A stretch of 64,000 bases of DNA from Flavobacterium frigidimaris (GCA_900129595.1 FQWG01000006.1:1-64000), one strand, 5' to 3'. Positions 16,786-26,658 are shown, numbered from the stretch's first letter. Translations and numbers: made by a program. Notes: generated from the sequence alone by a model not told the origin.

Positions 16786-16987
16786 TTTATGCCCTGTTCT
16801 AACTTTTTTTAGTATAAAGTTTTAAAGACAGACCAATGAAAGAATATTTTGTAGGAATAGTATTGTTTTATTGTGCGCTTTAGGTTCAGTGATTTCCCAA
16901 ATTATTAAAATTTGCAATAAGATTATTGTAAATTTTCCTATTATTAAATGTTAAAAATACACTTACTAATATTGCAATTACTTTTAG

Positions 16988-17001
16988 TGTAATCGATTGT
17001 T
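16988..17001. promoter_or_regulatory. Upstream LacI-type operator-like site
   Basis: TGTAATCGATTGTT shares its first 11 bases with the perfect palindrome at 17173-17186, 185 bases downstream. The left half is intact and the right half is degenerate. The 577-base spacer 16786-17362 otherwise holds only AT-rich sequence and the susC promoter. Confidence 0.5.
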
Positions 17002-17164
17002 TTTATTCGGAAATCGCAACAATTTTAGAAATATTAAAAATATATTTAATATTTATTTGCAACTTAAATTACACATGTCGTATAAAAAAGTGCTTTTATT
17101 TTTGGTTTTTTATTTTTTTTAGGAAATTTTTATGAGTTTTGATTTTTTGTGTCAAAAAAATATT

Positions 17165-17172
17165 TATGTTTG
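17165..17172 (+). promoter_or_regulatory. susC operon -7 promoter element
   Basis: TATGTTTG fits TAnnTTTG. Possible -33 TTG triplets lie at 17139-17141 or 17147-17149. It gives a leader of about 185 bases before ATG 17363. Confidence 0.55.
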
Positions 17173-17186
17173 TGTAATCGATTACA
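17173..17186. promoter_or_regulatory. Palindromic operator TGTAATCGATTACA at the susC start site
   Basis: A perfect 14-bp palindrome with a central CG, the hallmark of LacI-family operators. It touches the -7 element and would cover the transcription start. A repressor bound here would block the SusCD operon. No LacI-family gene lies in the window. Confidence 0.65.
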
Positions 17187-17362
17187 ACTTTTTTTAAAAG
17201 ACAAAAAATAAGTTCATTAAAATGACTTTAATAGCTATAATCCCTTAGCATTGTTGGATAAATGAATTTTTAGCTGTAACAGAAAAGTTGAAAGAGTAAA
17301 CTTTAAATGATCACAAAAAACCACTTAAACTAAAAACTAATTAATAACTTAAACAATTAACC

Positions 17363-20300
17363 ATGAATTTTAAAGATTTATTTAACAAGGGAGCAAATGG
17401 TTGCTTTGCAGTTGTTTTCTTATTGTGTTTACTGACGAGCCATCAAATGAGTGCGCAGAGCGTAACACTTGAGGGAACTGTTAAGGACGCTGCGGGACTG
17501 ACTTTACCTGGTGTTAATATATTAGAAAAAGGAACCAAAAACGGAACTTCGACAGATTTTGACGGGCATTACAAAATAAAGCTTAGCAGTTCAAAAGCGG
17601 TATTGACCTACTCTTTTATAGGTTTTAAAACCAAAGAGATAGCCGTTGACGGAAAAACTAAAGTTGATGTTGTTTTATCTGAAGATTCAAATACACTAAA
17701 TGAAGTTGTAGTTGTTGGATACGGAACAGTGAAAAAAAGCGACTTAACAGGAGCTGTATCGACTATTTCGGGTAATGATTTGAAAAAGGTTCCGGTAGCG
17801 AATGTTGCTGAAGCCTTAACAGGTCGTATTGCAGGTGTACAGGTAAGCTCATCAGAGGGGTCACCGGATGCAGATATAAAAATCAGAGTTCGTGGAGGTG
17901 GTTCTCTTACTCAGGATGCTTCGCCTTTGATTATCGTAGATGGATTTCCGGTAAACAGTATGAATGATATTTCTTCATCTGATATTGACTCAATGACAGT
18001 TTTAAAAGATGCTGCTTCAACTGCAATATACGGATCACGTGGTGCAAACGGGGTAATTCTTATCACAACAAAACGTGGAAAAGATGGTAAAATGGCAGTA
18101 AGTTTTAACATGTTCTATGGTATGAAAACCATGGCGAATCAAATTGATGTTTTGTCACCGGATGATTATACGAAGTGGCAATACGAATATGCTTTACTGT
18201 CACAAACAGGGACAAAAGTAGCTTCTGATCCAACTTCTTACACGAAGTATTTTGGAAATTGGCAGGATCAGGATATGTACAAAGGTCTAAAGGGTGATGA
18301 TTGGCAAAAGCAGATTTTCGGACGCAGAGGAGAGGTGCAAAGCCGTGATTTAGGAATTAGAGGAGGAAGTAATAAGGTTAATTATAATTTTAATTATGCT
18401 CATTACGATGAAAAGGCCATTATGATAGGTTCAAACTATAAAAGAAATAACCTTTCCCTGGCTTTAAATAGTAAAATAAGTGATAAGGTTGATGTTGGTT
18501 TTACAGTGCGTTATTCAGATACTGAGATTGATGGTGGAGGTGTAAATGAACAAAACGAAAAATCTTCTTCAGATTCACGTATGCGTACGATTGTTGGTTA
18601 TGCACCAATTCCAGTCTCAGGTTTGACCTCTGAAGATGTTTCCGGAGATGGCTCAGACGTATTGATAAATCCTTTGAGATCAATTTCTGATAATAATCGC
18701 CAGCAATTTCGTAAGAACTTTAATATGTTAGGAAGTTTTGGATGGGAGATTATAGACAATTTAAAATTGAAAGTAGATTTAGGTCTTGATAATTTCAATA
18801 CTTTAGATTATCGTTATTATGGACGTAGCACTTACTATGTGGCAAATGCTCCAATTGGTACATTACAGGGTAAGCCGGCAATGATTATGTCAAATGGTAA
18901 TGATAAACGTTTTAGAAATGCTAACACGTTAAATTATGATTTCAAAAAAATAATGGGTGCTAACCATCATTTGAATGTTCTTCTTGGACAAGAAAGTATT
19001 ACATATACTTCAAATACATTAACTAATACCATTCACGGATATCCTAACTTTTTTGATTTTAATCAGGCAAAAACATTAACAACACAAGGAACTCCGCAAG
19101 CAGTAGATAATTATTACAGCCCTGAAGATAAATTATTATCATTTTTCGGACGTGCCAATTATGACTACAAAAATCGTTACATATTCTCAGCCACATTTCG
19201 TGCAGATGGTTCAAGTAAATTTTCAGAAGACAATCGTTGGGGATATTTCCCGGCTTTTGCAGCAGGTTGGAAAATTTCTGAAGAGAGTTTCCTGAAAGAT
19301 GCAAGCTGGATAGATCTTCTTAAAGTAAGAGCTAGTTATGGTGAGGCGGGAAATAATAATATACCTGTTGGACAGCAAATTCAAATTTTTCAATCTACAC
19401 CAACAACCTGGATCAATGGAGTTACCAGTGTTTGGGCACCTTCAAAAACAATGCCTAATCCGGATCTGAAATGGGAAACAACAGTAACTCAGAATGTTGG
19501 TTTGGATTTTGGATTTTTCAAAAATCGCTTAAGTGGTAATTTTGATGTGTATAAAAATATTACCAGTGATTTGTTAATTAATTTTCCAGTTGCGGGTTCA
19601 GGATATGATTTTCAATACCGTAACATGGGAGAAACACAAAATACAGGTTTCGAGGCTACTATAAATGTTGTAGCTATTGACAAAGCCAAATACGGATTGA
19701 ACTTTTCATTCAATATGGGAATAAACAAGAATAAAATTAACTCACTAGGTGTGATGAATAATTTTGGACAGGCTACAGGTTGGGCTTCTTCACAAATTGG
19801 AGATGATTATCTAATAGCGGTTGGTTCTTCTCTGGGGACTATGTATGGTTATAAGAATGACGGAAGATATGAAGTTTCGGACTTTGATTATGTTGGAGGA
19901 AAGTATGTCTTAAAAACCGGGGTAATTCCTACTGCTACTACTTTAGTGGGAGACGGAAGTTCTCTTAAGCCTGGTGACATGAAGCTGAAAGATGTGAATG
20001 GAGATGGTAAAGTTGACCTAAACGATAAAACAGTTATTGGTAATGTTAATCCTAAAAGTTCAGGTGGGTTTGTGATCAACGGAAATGCATATGGATTTGA
20101 TTTAATGGCAGCTTTTAACTGGAGTATTGGTAATGAAATATATAATGCTGATAAAATTGAATTTTCGACAGCTACTGCTTCAGGGCAGTACAAAAATCTA
20201 AATTCTACTATGGCTGACGGAAACAGATGGACGAATCTTGATCCTGTTTCAGGTCAGTTAGTAACAGATCCGGTTGCATTAACAGCTCTTAACGCGAATA

Positions 20301-20605
20301 CGACGATGTGGTCTCCTTATATGAGAAGCGCCATATTTACTGATTGGGCAGTTGAGGATGCATCGTTTTTAAGATTGAATACTTTAACATTGGGGTATAC
20401 AGCCCCTCAGATGTTTACCTCTAAACTTGGAGTTTCTAAATTGAGATTCTATCTGACTGCAAGCAATGTTTTTGTTTGGACTAACTATTCGGGTTCTGAT
20501 CCGGAAGTTTCAACGAGAAGAAAAAATCCATTGACACCAGGGGTTGATTCTAGTCCTTATCCAAGAAGCAGACAAATGGTTTTTGGAATGAATCTTAATT
20601 TCTAA
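17363..20605 (+). CDS. SusC/RagA family TonB-linked outer membrane protein
   Basis: A 1080-residue outer-membrane nutrient importer. Signal peptide residues 1-32 end near MSAQS. A carboxypeptidase-D-regulatory-like domain covers about 33-118 (LEGTVKDAAGLTLPGVNILEKG). The plug domain begins at the TonB-box-like LNEVVVVGYGT near 113 and contains IRVRGGGSL and the family signature SPLIIVDGFP. A 22-strand beta-barrel follows to the C-terminal aromatic end (MNLNF). It imports oligosaccharides together with the SusD lipoprotein that follows 17 bases later. The substrate is not shown by the sequence, but the third gene of the operon suggests a plant cell-wall glycan such as pectin. Confidence 0.95.
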   Translation: MNFKDLFNKGANGCFAVVFLLCLLTSHQMSAQSVTLEGTVKDAAGLTLPGVNILEKGTKNGTSTDFDGHYKIKLSSSKAVLTYSFIGFKTKEIAVDGKTKVDVVLSEDSNTLNEVVVVGYGTVKKSDLTGAVSTISGNDLKKVPVANVAEALTGRIAGVQVSSSEGSPDADIKIRVRGGGSLTQDASPLIIVDGFPVNSMNDISSSDIDSMTVLKDAASTAIYGSRGANGVILITTKRGKDGKMAVSFNMFYGMKTMANQIDVLSPDDYTKWQYEYALLSQTGTKVASDPTSYTKYFGNWQDQDMYKGLKGDDWQKQIFGRRGEVQSRDLGIRGGSNKVNYNFNYAHYDEKAIMIGSNYKRNNLSLALNSKISDKVDVGFTVRYSDTEIDGGGVNEQNEKSSSDSRMRTIVGYAPIPVSGLTSEDVSGDGSDVLINPLRSISDNNRQQFRKNFNMLGSFGWEIIDNLKLKVDLGLDNFNTLDYRYYGRSTYYVANAPIGTLQGKPAMIMSNGNDKRFRNANTLNYDFKKIMGANHHLNVLLGQESITYTSNTLTNTIHGYPNFFDFNQAKTLTTQGTPQAVDNYYSPEDKLLSFFGRANYDYKNRYIFSATFRADGSSKFSEDNRWGYFPAFAAGWKISEESFLKDASWIDLLKVRASYGEAGNNNIPVGQQIQIFQSTPTTWINGVTSVWAPSKTMPNPDLKWETTVTQNVGLDFGFFKNRLSGNFDVYKNITSDLLINFPVAGSGYDFQYRNMGETQNTGFEATINVVAIDKAKYGLNFSFNMGINKNKINSLGVMNNFGQATGWASSQIGDDYLIAVGSSLGTMYGYKNDGRYEVSDFDYVGGKYVLKTGVIPTATTLVGDGSSLKPGDMKLKDVNGDGKVDLNDKTVIGNVNPKSSGGFVINGNAYGFDLMAAFNWSIGNEIYNADKIEFSTATASGQYKNLNSTMADGNRWTNLDPVSGQLVTDPVALTALNANTTMWSPYMRSAIFTDWAVEDASFLRLNTLTLGYTAPQMFTSKLGVSKLRFYLTASNVFVWTNYSGSDPEVSTRRKNPLTPGVDSSPYPRSRQMVFGMNLNF

Positions 20606-20622
20606 TTTTAAATTATCACAAA

Positions 20623-22437
20623 ATGAAACATAAATTAATAATAGCAGGATTGATAATTTCGAGTTTATTCAGTTCTTGCCAGCAATTTGAAGACGACTAT
20701 TTAGATACAGATGCTCCATCGACATTAGATCCGTCTGTAATTTTCTCTGCAGCTGAACTTGCAAAAGGGGCCGTTGATGGAATTAAAGTACCGTTTGCTG
20801 AGACAAACTCTTACAGAGGACGTTTCTTACCTTATTATGGTTTAAATACAGATACAGAGTGGTATAATGCTTCTCAAACAGCAGGAGATAAGGCAGATTT
20901 GTGTGTTTATGATGCAAAGCCGGGGAATACGGAGATGAATACTACCACTAATGCTTACGCAATGATGTTTGCGGGTATTGAGCGTGCCAATGTTTGTATT
21001 AAGGGTATACGTCAATATGGAAATCCTTTGCCGGGAACAGAAATGGGACAGCTATTAGGAGAAGCTTTGACACTAAGAGCTATTTACTATGCTGATTTAA
21101 TTAAGGCATGGGGAGATGTTCCGGCTCGTTTTGAACCTATTACTACTGCTACTTTATATTTGCCTAAATCAAGCAGGGATATTCTTTACAAACAATTAAT
21201 TGCAGATTTAGGAGAAGCAGCAACATTGGTCGCATGGCCTAACGAGACTACTTTTACAAGTACCGTAGAACATATTAATAAGGCTTTTGTAAAAGGATTT
21301 AGAGCACGTTTGGCCTTGGCTGCAAGTGGTTATCAACAATATCCTGATGCAGTAAGAAGAAGTAATGATCCGGAACTTTCGGTAGCTAATATGTATGCAT
21401 TGGCATTAAAAGAATCTCGCGAAGTAATTCAAAGTGGTTCTGCTCGTTTAGAATCTACTTTTGAGGGACTATGGAGAAAATACAATCAGGAAAATACTAC
21501 TGCCGGAGGAGAATCTCTCTGGGAACTTCCTTTTGCTGATGGTCGTGGGCGTATGTTATTTACCTTTGCAGTAAAGCATACTTCTGTTAGTGATCAATTT
21601 CAGGCTAATGGTGCCAATCGTGGTGGTGTAGCTGGTCCATTACCATTTGTTTTTTACGATTATGATCCAACAGATTTACGTAGAGATGTTACGTGCGTAC
21701 CTTATAAATGGGGTACTGCTGTAGCTGCAGCTCCATTTCCTATTGCTAAACAAGAGTTGGGGACTTTAGATACTTGGTACTTTGGTAAATACCGTTATGA
21801 ATGGATGACACGCAGAGTTACTTCCGACAATGATGATGGAGTTAATAAAATGTACATGCGTTATGCTGAGGTACTTCTTATTGCCGCAGAAACAGCAAAC
21901 GAATTAGAAGGACCCGGAGCAGCAATGCCATATTTGAAAGAAATTAGAAGAAGATCATTTCCTGTAGCAGCTCAGACTGAAAAAGTAGAGAACTATGTAA
22001 ACAATTTAGGTAGTAAAGAAAGAATGTTTAATGCTCTTGTTGAAGAGAATAAATTTGAGTTTACCGGAGAAATGGAGCGCAAGCAAAATTTAATTCGTTG
22101 GAATTTGCTGAAAGCAAAATTAGATGAGGCAAAACAAAAAATGACAGAGTTATCAACTCGCTCAGGTCAATATGCCGATGTACCAGCAACTTTGTACTAT
22201 AAATATAAAGCAGATAATGTGTCTCTTGATATCTACGGATTAAACAGAGGAGAAACAACAAATCCGGGAGTAACCTATACTGCTCTTGCCTGGACATGGA
22301 CAGGTACAACAGCAGATGCTAAAATTGCATCGCTGTATAAACCGGGAGTTAACCCTGATAACAGACAATTCTGGCCAATATGGCAAGTGTTTATTGATGG
22401 AAGTAATGGACAATTAAAAAATGATTTTGGTTATTAA
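20623..22437 (+). CDS. RagB/SusD family nutrient-binding lipoprotein
   Basis: A 604-residue surface lipoprotein. Signal peptide with lipobox ending SSLFSSC (Cys 19), then the SusD-like helical fold: an N-terminal region starting QFEDDYLDTDAPSTLDPS and TPR-like helices typical of RagB/SusD, including LLGEALTLRAIYYADLIKAWGDVP near 140-165. It binds the oligosaccharide at the cell surface and acts as the lid of the SusC channel. It is the second gene of the operon. Length and order are normal. Confidence 0.94.
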   Translation: MKHKLIIAGLIISSLFSSCQQFEDDYLDTDAPSTLDPSVIFSAAELAKGAVDGIKVPFAETNSYRGRFLPYYGLNTDTEWYNASQTAGDKADLCVYDAKPGNTEMNTTTNAYAMMFAGIERANVCIKGIRQYGNPLPGTEMGQLLGEALTLRAIYYADLIKAWGDVPARFEPITTATLYLPKSSRDILYKQLIADLGEAATLVAWPNETTFTSTVEHINKAFVKGFRARLALAASGYQQYPDAVRRSNDPELSVANMYALALKESREVIQSGSARLESTFEGLWRKYNQENTTAGGESLWELPFADGRGRMLFTFAVKHTSVSDQFQANGANRGGVAGPLPFVFYDYDPTDLRRDVTCVPYKWGTAVAAAPFPIAKQELGTLDTWYFGKYRYEWMTRRVTSDNDDGVNKMYMRYAEVLLIAAETANELEGPGAAMPYLKEIRRRSFPVAAQTEKVENYVNNLGSKERMFNALVEENKFEFTGEMERKQNLIRWNLLKAKLDEAKQKMTELSTRSGQYADVPATLYYKYKADNVSLDIYGLNRGETTNPGVTYTALAWTWTGTTADAKIASLYKPGVNPDNRQFWPIWQVFIDGSNGQLKNDFGY

Positions 22438-22471
22438 ATCTTTAAAAATTAATAATAAATTATAAGTTATT

Positions 22472-24052
22472 ATGATGAAAACAAAATATATATTTATAGG
22501 ATTAATAGCCACAATACTTCTTGCAATTGGAGTTTCAGGTTGCGAAAGTTATAACGAAGAGCTATTAGACAATATAGGAAATACAAGAGAATTTTCTCCA
22601 ATTGGCTTTAAAGCCATCATTAGAAACAAAACTGCAGTTGAATTAAATTGGACTTTTAAAGAAGATGAAACTGCAGATCATTATGTAGTAGAATTTAGTG
22701 CAGATGATCCGGATTTTAAAGTGATTTATAAAACATTACAAGTTACGGCATCTCAATTGCCATTAACAGTACAGCTAGAAGGAGAAACTACTTATTCTAT
22801 AAGAGTAAAAGCTGTAAGTGCTGCTGGTATTGCAGATTCTAAATGGTCGGTTACCACAGCTACTACTGCATCTGAACAGATAATGTATGCTATTCAGGAT
22901 GCTGATATTGATTCAAAAGTGGCTATTTTAAGATGGATTCCAGAGAGCAATGTTACTCAAATTACTGTAGTTCCGGGAAATATTACGCACACGATAACTC
23001 CTGCGGAAAAAATTGCCGGAGTTGCTACTATAACAGGACTTACGGGTGATACAGCTTATACGGCTACTTTATTGAATGGAACTAAAACAAGAGGGACAGC
23101 AGTATTTACCTCTGCTGTTGATCTAAGTACAGGTACCGTAGTTAATCCTGAAGATAATTTAAATGCAATCATAACTCAGGCAGCGCCAGGTGCAAAACTA
23201 TACTTAATGCCTGGAAGTTATAAAGCCTATGTTGGTGATATAGTATTAACCAAGCCAGTTACCATTAGAGGAGCTAAAAGATATGCCAGACCATTAGTAA
23301 ACGTAACTTTTACTGCGGCTGCGGGGGCTTCTGCTGTAAGTTTGATAGATTTAGATTTAGATGGTACAGGAATTACCAATGCATCACTTCTGACTGTTAG
23401 CGGAGCTTCAAGTATATACAATGATATTTTGATAAGCGGTTGTAGAGTTCATGATTATTCACGTGCTTTAATCTCTGCAAATGCAAGCAATACAAAAGTA
23501 AAATCTTTTGTAGTAGACAATAGTATTGTTACAAATGTGAATACAAATGTAGGTGCAGATTTTGTTGATTTCAGAAATACATATGTTGCTGAAATCATTC
23601 TTAAAAACAGCACATTTAATAACTGTTCAACAGCTCGTGATTTTGTTAGGGTTGATGCTGTTTTGCCAGCTAACGGTGGTTTCTCTGGTACAGGTTTAAA
23701 TACGAATGTATTAATTGATAAATGTACTTTGTACAAAGTGTCTACTACAGCAGCACCAAAAAGAATATTGTACCTTCGTTTTAGTGCTAATACCTCAACA
23801 GTAAGCAATACTTTGATTGCTGAGACTACTGCAATTTATACCAATCAGGCGACTACGACAGCACCAGGATTTAGTATGACCTATTATAGCAATGCACCAG
23901 GTTTTATGGACGCAACGATTCCTTTAAATAAAGTTGATGCTACGGGAGTTTCTGTAAATCCACAGTTTACAAATGCTGCAGCAGGTGATTTTACAATTGG
24001 TAATCAAAATTTAAAAGATAATGCAATTGGAGATCCTCGTTGGATTAAATAA
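22472..24052 (+). CDS. DUF4957/DUF5123-like surface lipoprotein with Fn3 region
   Basis: A 526-residue lipoprotein. The lipobox is VSGC at about residue 24. Residues about 45-130 look like a fibronectin type III domain (VELNWTFKEDETADHYVVEFS). Residues about 210-526 form a right-handed beta-helix like that of DUF4957/DUF5123 proteins, with repeated I-N-x-S-x-F-N-N-C turns. Such proteins accompany SusCD in pectin and other plant-polysaccharide loci of Bacteroidota, probably as glycan-binding proteins. The helix resembles pectate lyases, but no catalytic residues are evident. It is the last gene of the operon, 34 bases after SusD. Confidence 0.82.
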   Translation: MMKTKYIFIGLIATILLAIGVSGCESYNEELLDNIGNTREFSPIGFKAIIRNKTAVELNWTFKEDETADHYVVEFSADDPDFKVIYKTLQVTASQLPLTVQLEGETTYSIRVKAVSAAGIADSKWSVTTATTASEQIMYAIQDADIDSKVAILRWIPESNVTQITVVPGNITHTITPAEKIAGVATITGLTGDTAYTATLLNGTKTRGTAVFTSAVDLSTGTVVNPEDNLNAIITQAAPGAKLYLMPGSYKAYVGDIVLTKPVTIRGAKRYARPLVNVTFTAAAGASAVSLIDLDLDGTGITNASLLTVSGASSIYNDILISGCRVHDYSRALISANASNTKVKSFVVDNSIVTNVNTNVGADFVDFRNTYVAEIILKNSTFNNCSTARDFVRVDAVLPANGGFSGTGLNTNVLIDKCTLYKVSTTAAPKRILYLRFSANTSTVSNTLIAETTAIYTNQATTTAPGFSMTYYSNAPGFMDATIPLNKVDATGVSVNPQFTNAAAGDFTIGNQNLKDNAIGDPRWIK

Positions 24053-24073
24053 GAAATTTTTATAGAGTTAGTT

Positions 24074-24112
24074 AAAAAGGGATGCAGTTCAAAAAACTGT
24101 ATCCCTTTTTTT
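24074..24112 (+). terminator. SusCD operon terminator
   Basis: GGGATGCAGTT pairs with AACTGTATCCC (one G-T wobble) around a 5-base loop, followed by seven T residues. It closes the three-gene operon. Confidence 0.85.
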
Positions 24113-24228
24113 ATACAACTAAATGCTGTTATTGAGTATCAATACTATTCACAACTTCGATAAAGGTTTTAGCAAAAATGAAATCCGTTTAGATCTGTAA
24201 AAATCCGTGTGCCATTTTAGCAGAATTC

Positions 24229-24801
24229 TTATTCAATATTGAAATCAAATTTTTCCAGCAAACCGGCAAGCGCCGCATGCGAAACTTTTGTTCCTTTAAT
24301 TTTATTTTCTGAAGGATCAAAAGTGTAATTTCTGGAAGAACGAAAATCTGTTTTCTCCAAAATACAATCCTGAAAAGTAGCATTGGCAAGGTCACAGTTT
24401 TTAAAAACAGCCAAAGACAAATCACTATTCGAGAAATCGACATCTTTAAGAGAGCAATCAATGAAGTTGGTTTTCTTCAGTTTTTTATAAATAAAAGTGG
24501 AGTAATCCAGAAGGCAATCCTGAAAATTCATTGAAAACAAGAAGCTGTTACTGGCACTAAAATCAAGTCCCATTAATTTACAACCCATAAAATTGATGTT
24601 TTTTAGGCCTGTACCTTTTAAGACAGAAAGCGAAAGATTGCAGTTTTTGAACGTACAGTCTAAAAAATCGATATAACTGAAATCACTTTTAGAGAAATTA
24701 CAATTGATGAATTCGCAGTTTATAAATTCGTTGTCAGACAACTTCTGATCAGAATAATCAATAGTGTCAAAAGTTTTGTTCTGGTGCAGTGCAGCTTCCA
24801 T
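24229..24801 (-). CDS. Pentapeptide repeat protein
   Basis: A 190-residue cytoplasmic protein built largely of A(D/N)LxX-type pentapeptides between about residues 22 and 170, such as FINCEFINCNFSKSDFSYID. These form a right-handed quadrilateral beta-helix that can mimic DNA. Members such as Qnr protect gyrase, but most have unknown roles. It lacks the loop insertions of Qnr proteins, and no gyrase or toxin gene is adjacent, so I make no functional claim. Confidence 0.85.
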   Translation of the reverse strand: MEAALHQNKTFDTIDYSDQKLSDNEFINCEFINCNFSKSDFSYIDFLDCTFKNCNLSLSVLKGTGLKNINFMGCKLMGLDFSASNSFLFSMNFQDCLLDYSTFIYKKLKKTNFIDCSLKDVDFSNSDLSLAVFKNCDLANATFQDCILEKTDFRSSRNYTFDPSENKIKGTKVSHAALAGLLEKFDFNIE

Positions 24802-24842
24802 ATTAATAAGTTGAGGTTTGAAAGAAGATTTTTAAGAGCAAT

Positions 24843-25043
24843 TTATTCTAATTCGACACAATCGAAGACTTCGTTTTTTAACACCATTTCGTTTACTTCA
24901 GAGTCGCAGTCAATCCTTAAAATATTATCACAATCTTCAAGATCAAAATTCCATAAAGCGTTTGGTAACAATTCGTCAAGTAGTGAACTGGCGAACTCTA
25001 ATTTCGATTTTGTATCAACGGAAGTTTTAAAAACATAAATCAT
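24843..25043 (-). CDS. Small conserved protein (MIYVFKTSV family)
   Basis: A 66-residue protein. Similar small proteins beginning M-x-Y-x-F-K-T-S-V, with a middle WNFDLEDCDNILRID, are common in Flavobacteriia as I remember them. The pattern of a beta-strand, helix and beta-strand suits a ferredoxin-like fold, loosely like metallochaperone HMA domains, but there is no CxxC pair. It overlaps nothing. Its function is unknown. Confidence 0.7.
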   Translation of the reverse strand: MIYVFKTSVDTKSKLEFASSLLDELLPNALWNFDLEDCDNILRIDCDSEVNEMVLKNEVFDCVELE

Positions 25044-25113
25044 AATTTGCTATTTTTTACACGGCAAATTTCAACAAATGCTTTTTGAGTTGATAGGATT
25101 TTGCAAGCAATAA

Positions 25114-26034
25114 TTAGGACTTATCAATCAATTTTCGGTATTGAATAGGGGTCATGCCTTCATTTTTTTTGAAAAAACGACTAAAGTAAGAATGATCCTC
25201 ATGTCCTACCTGCATGGCAATTTCGCTTATAGAAAGTGACGTTTGAAAGAGTAAATATTTAGCCTCTAATAAAATGGTTTCGTCAATCCATGAAGCAGCA
25301 GTTTTGTTTGTGACAGCCTTAACAGATTTGTTTAAATGATTGGGTGTCACATTGAGTAAAGAGGCATAATAATTAACCTGATGGTAGGTTTTGATATTCT
25401 GATGAATTAATTCTCTGAATTTACTGGTAAGAATTTCTGCTGCCGAGAGGTTTTTAGCAGCTTTTACCGTATTTTTATTCATTTCATAAAACAGGGCAAT
25501 CAAATACGCCTGTACAATATTGAGATTGGCGGTTTCAGTTTCTGAATACTCTGTTTGCAGCCGATTCAAAATCGTGATAATGGATGCTGCATCATTGGCT
25601 GATAAACTAACTTTTGGATTTCCGGATATTTTTAAAAAATCAAAATCATTCAATATTTCACGATTGGCATATTTTCCAATTAAAATATCAGGATGAAATT
25701 GGCACACATAACCGGTATGGGAGTTATTAATGTTTTTTATTGAAAAAACCTGACCCGCCGGTACCACAATAACTTCATTAGAAACAGTTTGATATTCCTG
25801 GTATCCTACTTTCATGGTATGACTGCCAGATGTAATAAAAAGCAAAGTATGGCAACTGTGTTTAGAAGGAGGAACGGGATATTGTAAACCCATTATTTCA
25901 TCCATTTGTAAACAAAAAAAGTGATCTGAATTGGATTTAAAAAGCAAATGTACAGGATTATCCTCGCCCAAAAATTTCTCCCGGAATCCTTTTGCTTCAT
26001 AAGTTTTTACCTTTTCGACTGTCTTGCTTTTCAT
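25114..26034 (-). CDS. AraC family regulator
   Basis: A 306-residue regulator with a cupin-like sensor in about residues 25-120 (TLLFITSGSHTMKVGYQEY) and a C-terminal AraC DNA-binding domain from about 205 with the signature GHEDHSYFSRFFKKNEGMTP. I chose ATG 26034, which lies 4 bases after the stop of the upstream gene, rather than the in-frame ATG at 26124 inside that gene. Translation is thus coupled to the DUF6642-like gene. The ligand is unknown. Confidence 0.85.
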   Translation of the reverse strand: MKSKTVEKVKTYEAKGFREKFLGEDNPVHLLFKSNSDHFFCLQMDEIMGLQYPVPPSKHSCHTLLFITSGSHTMKVGYQEYQTVSNEVIVVPAGQVFSIKNINNSHTGYVCQFHPDILIGKYANREILNDFDFLKISGNPKVSLSANDAASIITILNRLQTEYSETETANLNIVQAYLIALFYEMNKNTVKAAKNLSAAEILTSKFRELIHQNIKTYHQVNYYASLLNVTPNHLNKSVKAVTNKTAASWIDETILLEAKYLLFQTSLSISEIAMQVGHEDHSYFSRFFKKNEGMTPIQYRKLIDKS

Positions 26035-26038
26035 GGTA

Positions 26039-26602
26039 TTAATAATACAATCTAAAATCGAGTAATTTGCATAAAGCATAATGTTTTTGGTACAATTCTT
26101 CGACCACTTCGGTAATGTCGTCATTGTCCTGATACAGGCTAAAAAAAGCTTTATCTATAGTGCTGCAGCTTGCAATTTTATTATAGGTAGATCCATAACC
26201 TGAGATCGCCCGCGCGCCAGTGATATCCAGAAAATATTGCGCCTCTTCGTTGTTGAGGTCCAGAACTTTTAAATTTGCAAAATGTATAATTTTTCCTTTC
26301 ATTTTTCCTTCAAAAAGTTCCGCTATTTCTTCTAAACTATAGTAATAATCATGAAGGCATATCGTATTGGCTTCACCCGGCATTACCAGATAAATGATTT
26401 CATAATCTTTAAAATTATGATCTTCATAAAGTAGCACATTCAGGCTTTCTTCCAGGCCTTCAATCGTATCGCAGGTTTTATAAATACTGGCAATACCCTG
26501 ATCAATAGCAATTTCTTCCAGGTTTTTGACTACTAGAGTTTCTCTGTCATCGTCTACGTCTGGAACACCTTCGAGGCAGAAGATGAATTTTTCGTAATCC
26601 AT
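26039..26602 (-). CDS. DUF6642-like protein
   Basis: A 187-residue soluble protein starting MDYEKFIFCLEGVPDVDDD. It resembles a family I recall as DUF6642. The segment TGARAISGYGSTYNKIASCSTID near 130-152 has the flavour of caspase/CHAT-like folds, where a small hydrophobic strand leads into a conserved Gly-Tyr. I cannot identify a catalytic Cys-His pair, so peptidase activity is not claimed. It is followed 4 bases later by an AraC regulator. A -7 element at 26651-26658 drives both. Confidence 0.6.
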   Translation of the reverse strand: MDYEKFIFCLEGVPDVDDDRETLVVKNLEEIAIDQGIASIYKTCDTIEGLEESLNVLLYEDHNFKDYEIIYLVMPGEANTICLHDYYYSLEEIAELFEGKMKGKIIHFANLKVLDLNNEEAQYFLDITGARAISGYGSTYNKIASCSTIDKAFFSLYQDNDDITEVVEELYQKHYALCKLLDFRLYY

Positions 26603-26650
26603 ACCATTATGTTTTCCGGTTGCTGATAAAACCTTATTTTTCCTTTCTTA

Positions 26651-26658
26651 CAAAAGTA
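26651..26658 (-). promoter_or_regulatory. -7 promoter element for the DUF6642-AraC pair
   Basis: Minus-strand TACTTTTG, about 50 bases before the start at 26602. Confidence 0.5.

Noticed and set aside
17911..20193. Several minus-strand open frames inside the SusC gene
   Set aside because: They are antisense to a conserved outer-membrane protein and have no domains.
20623..24052. Calling the beta-helix lipoprotein a pectate lyase
   Set aside because: The helix fold fits, but the catalytic Asp/Arg set of pectate lyases is not evident. A binding protein is the safer call.
24784..25038. An 84-residue plus-strand frame over the small MIYVFKTSV-type gene
   Set aside because: The minus-strand 66-residue product fits a recurring flavobacterial family, and the plus frame does not.
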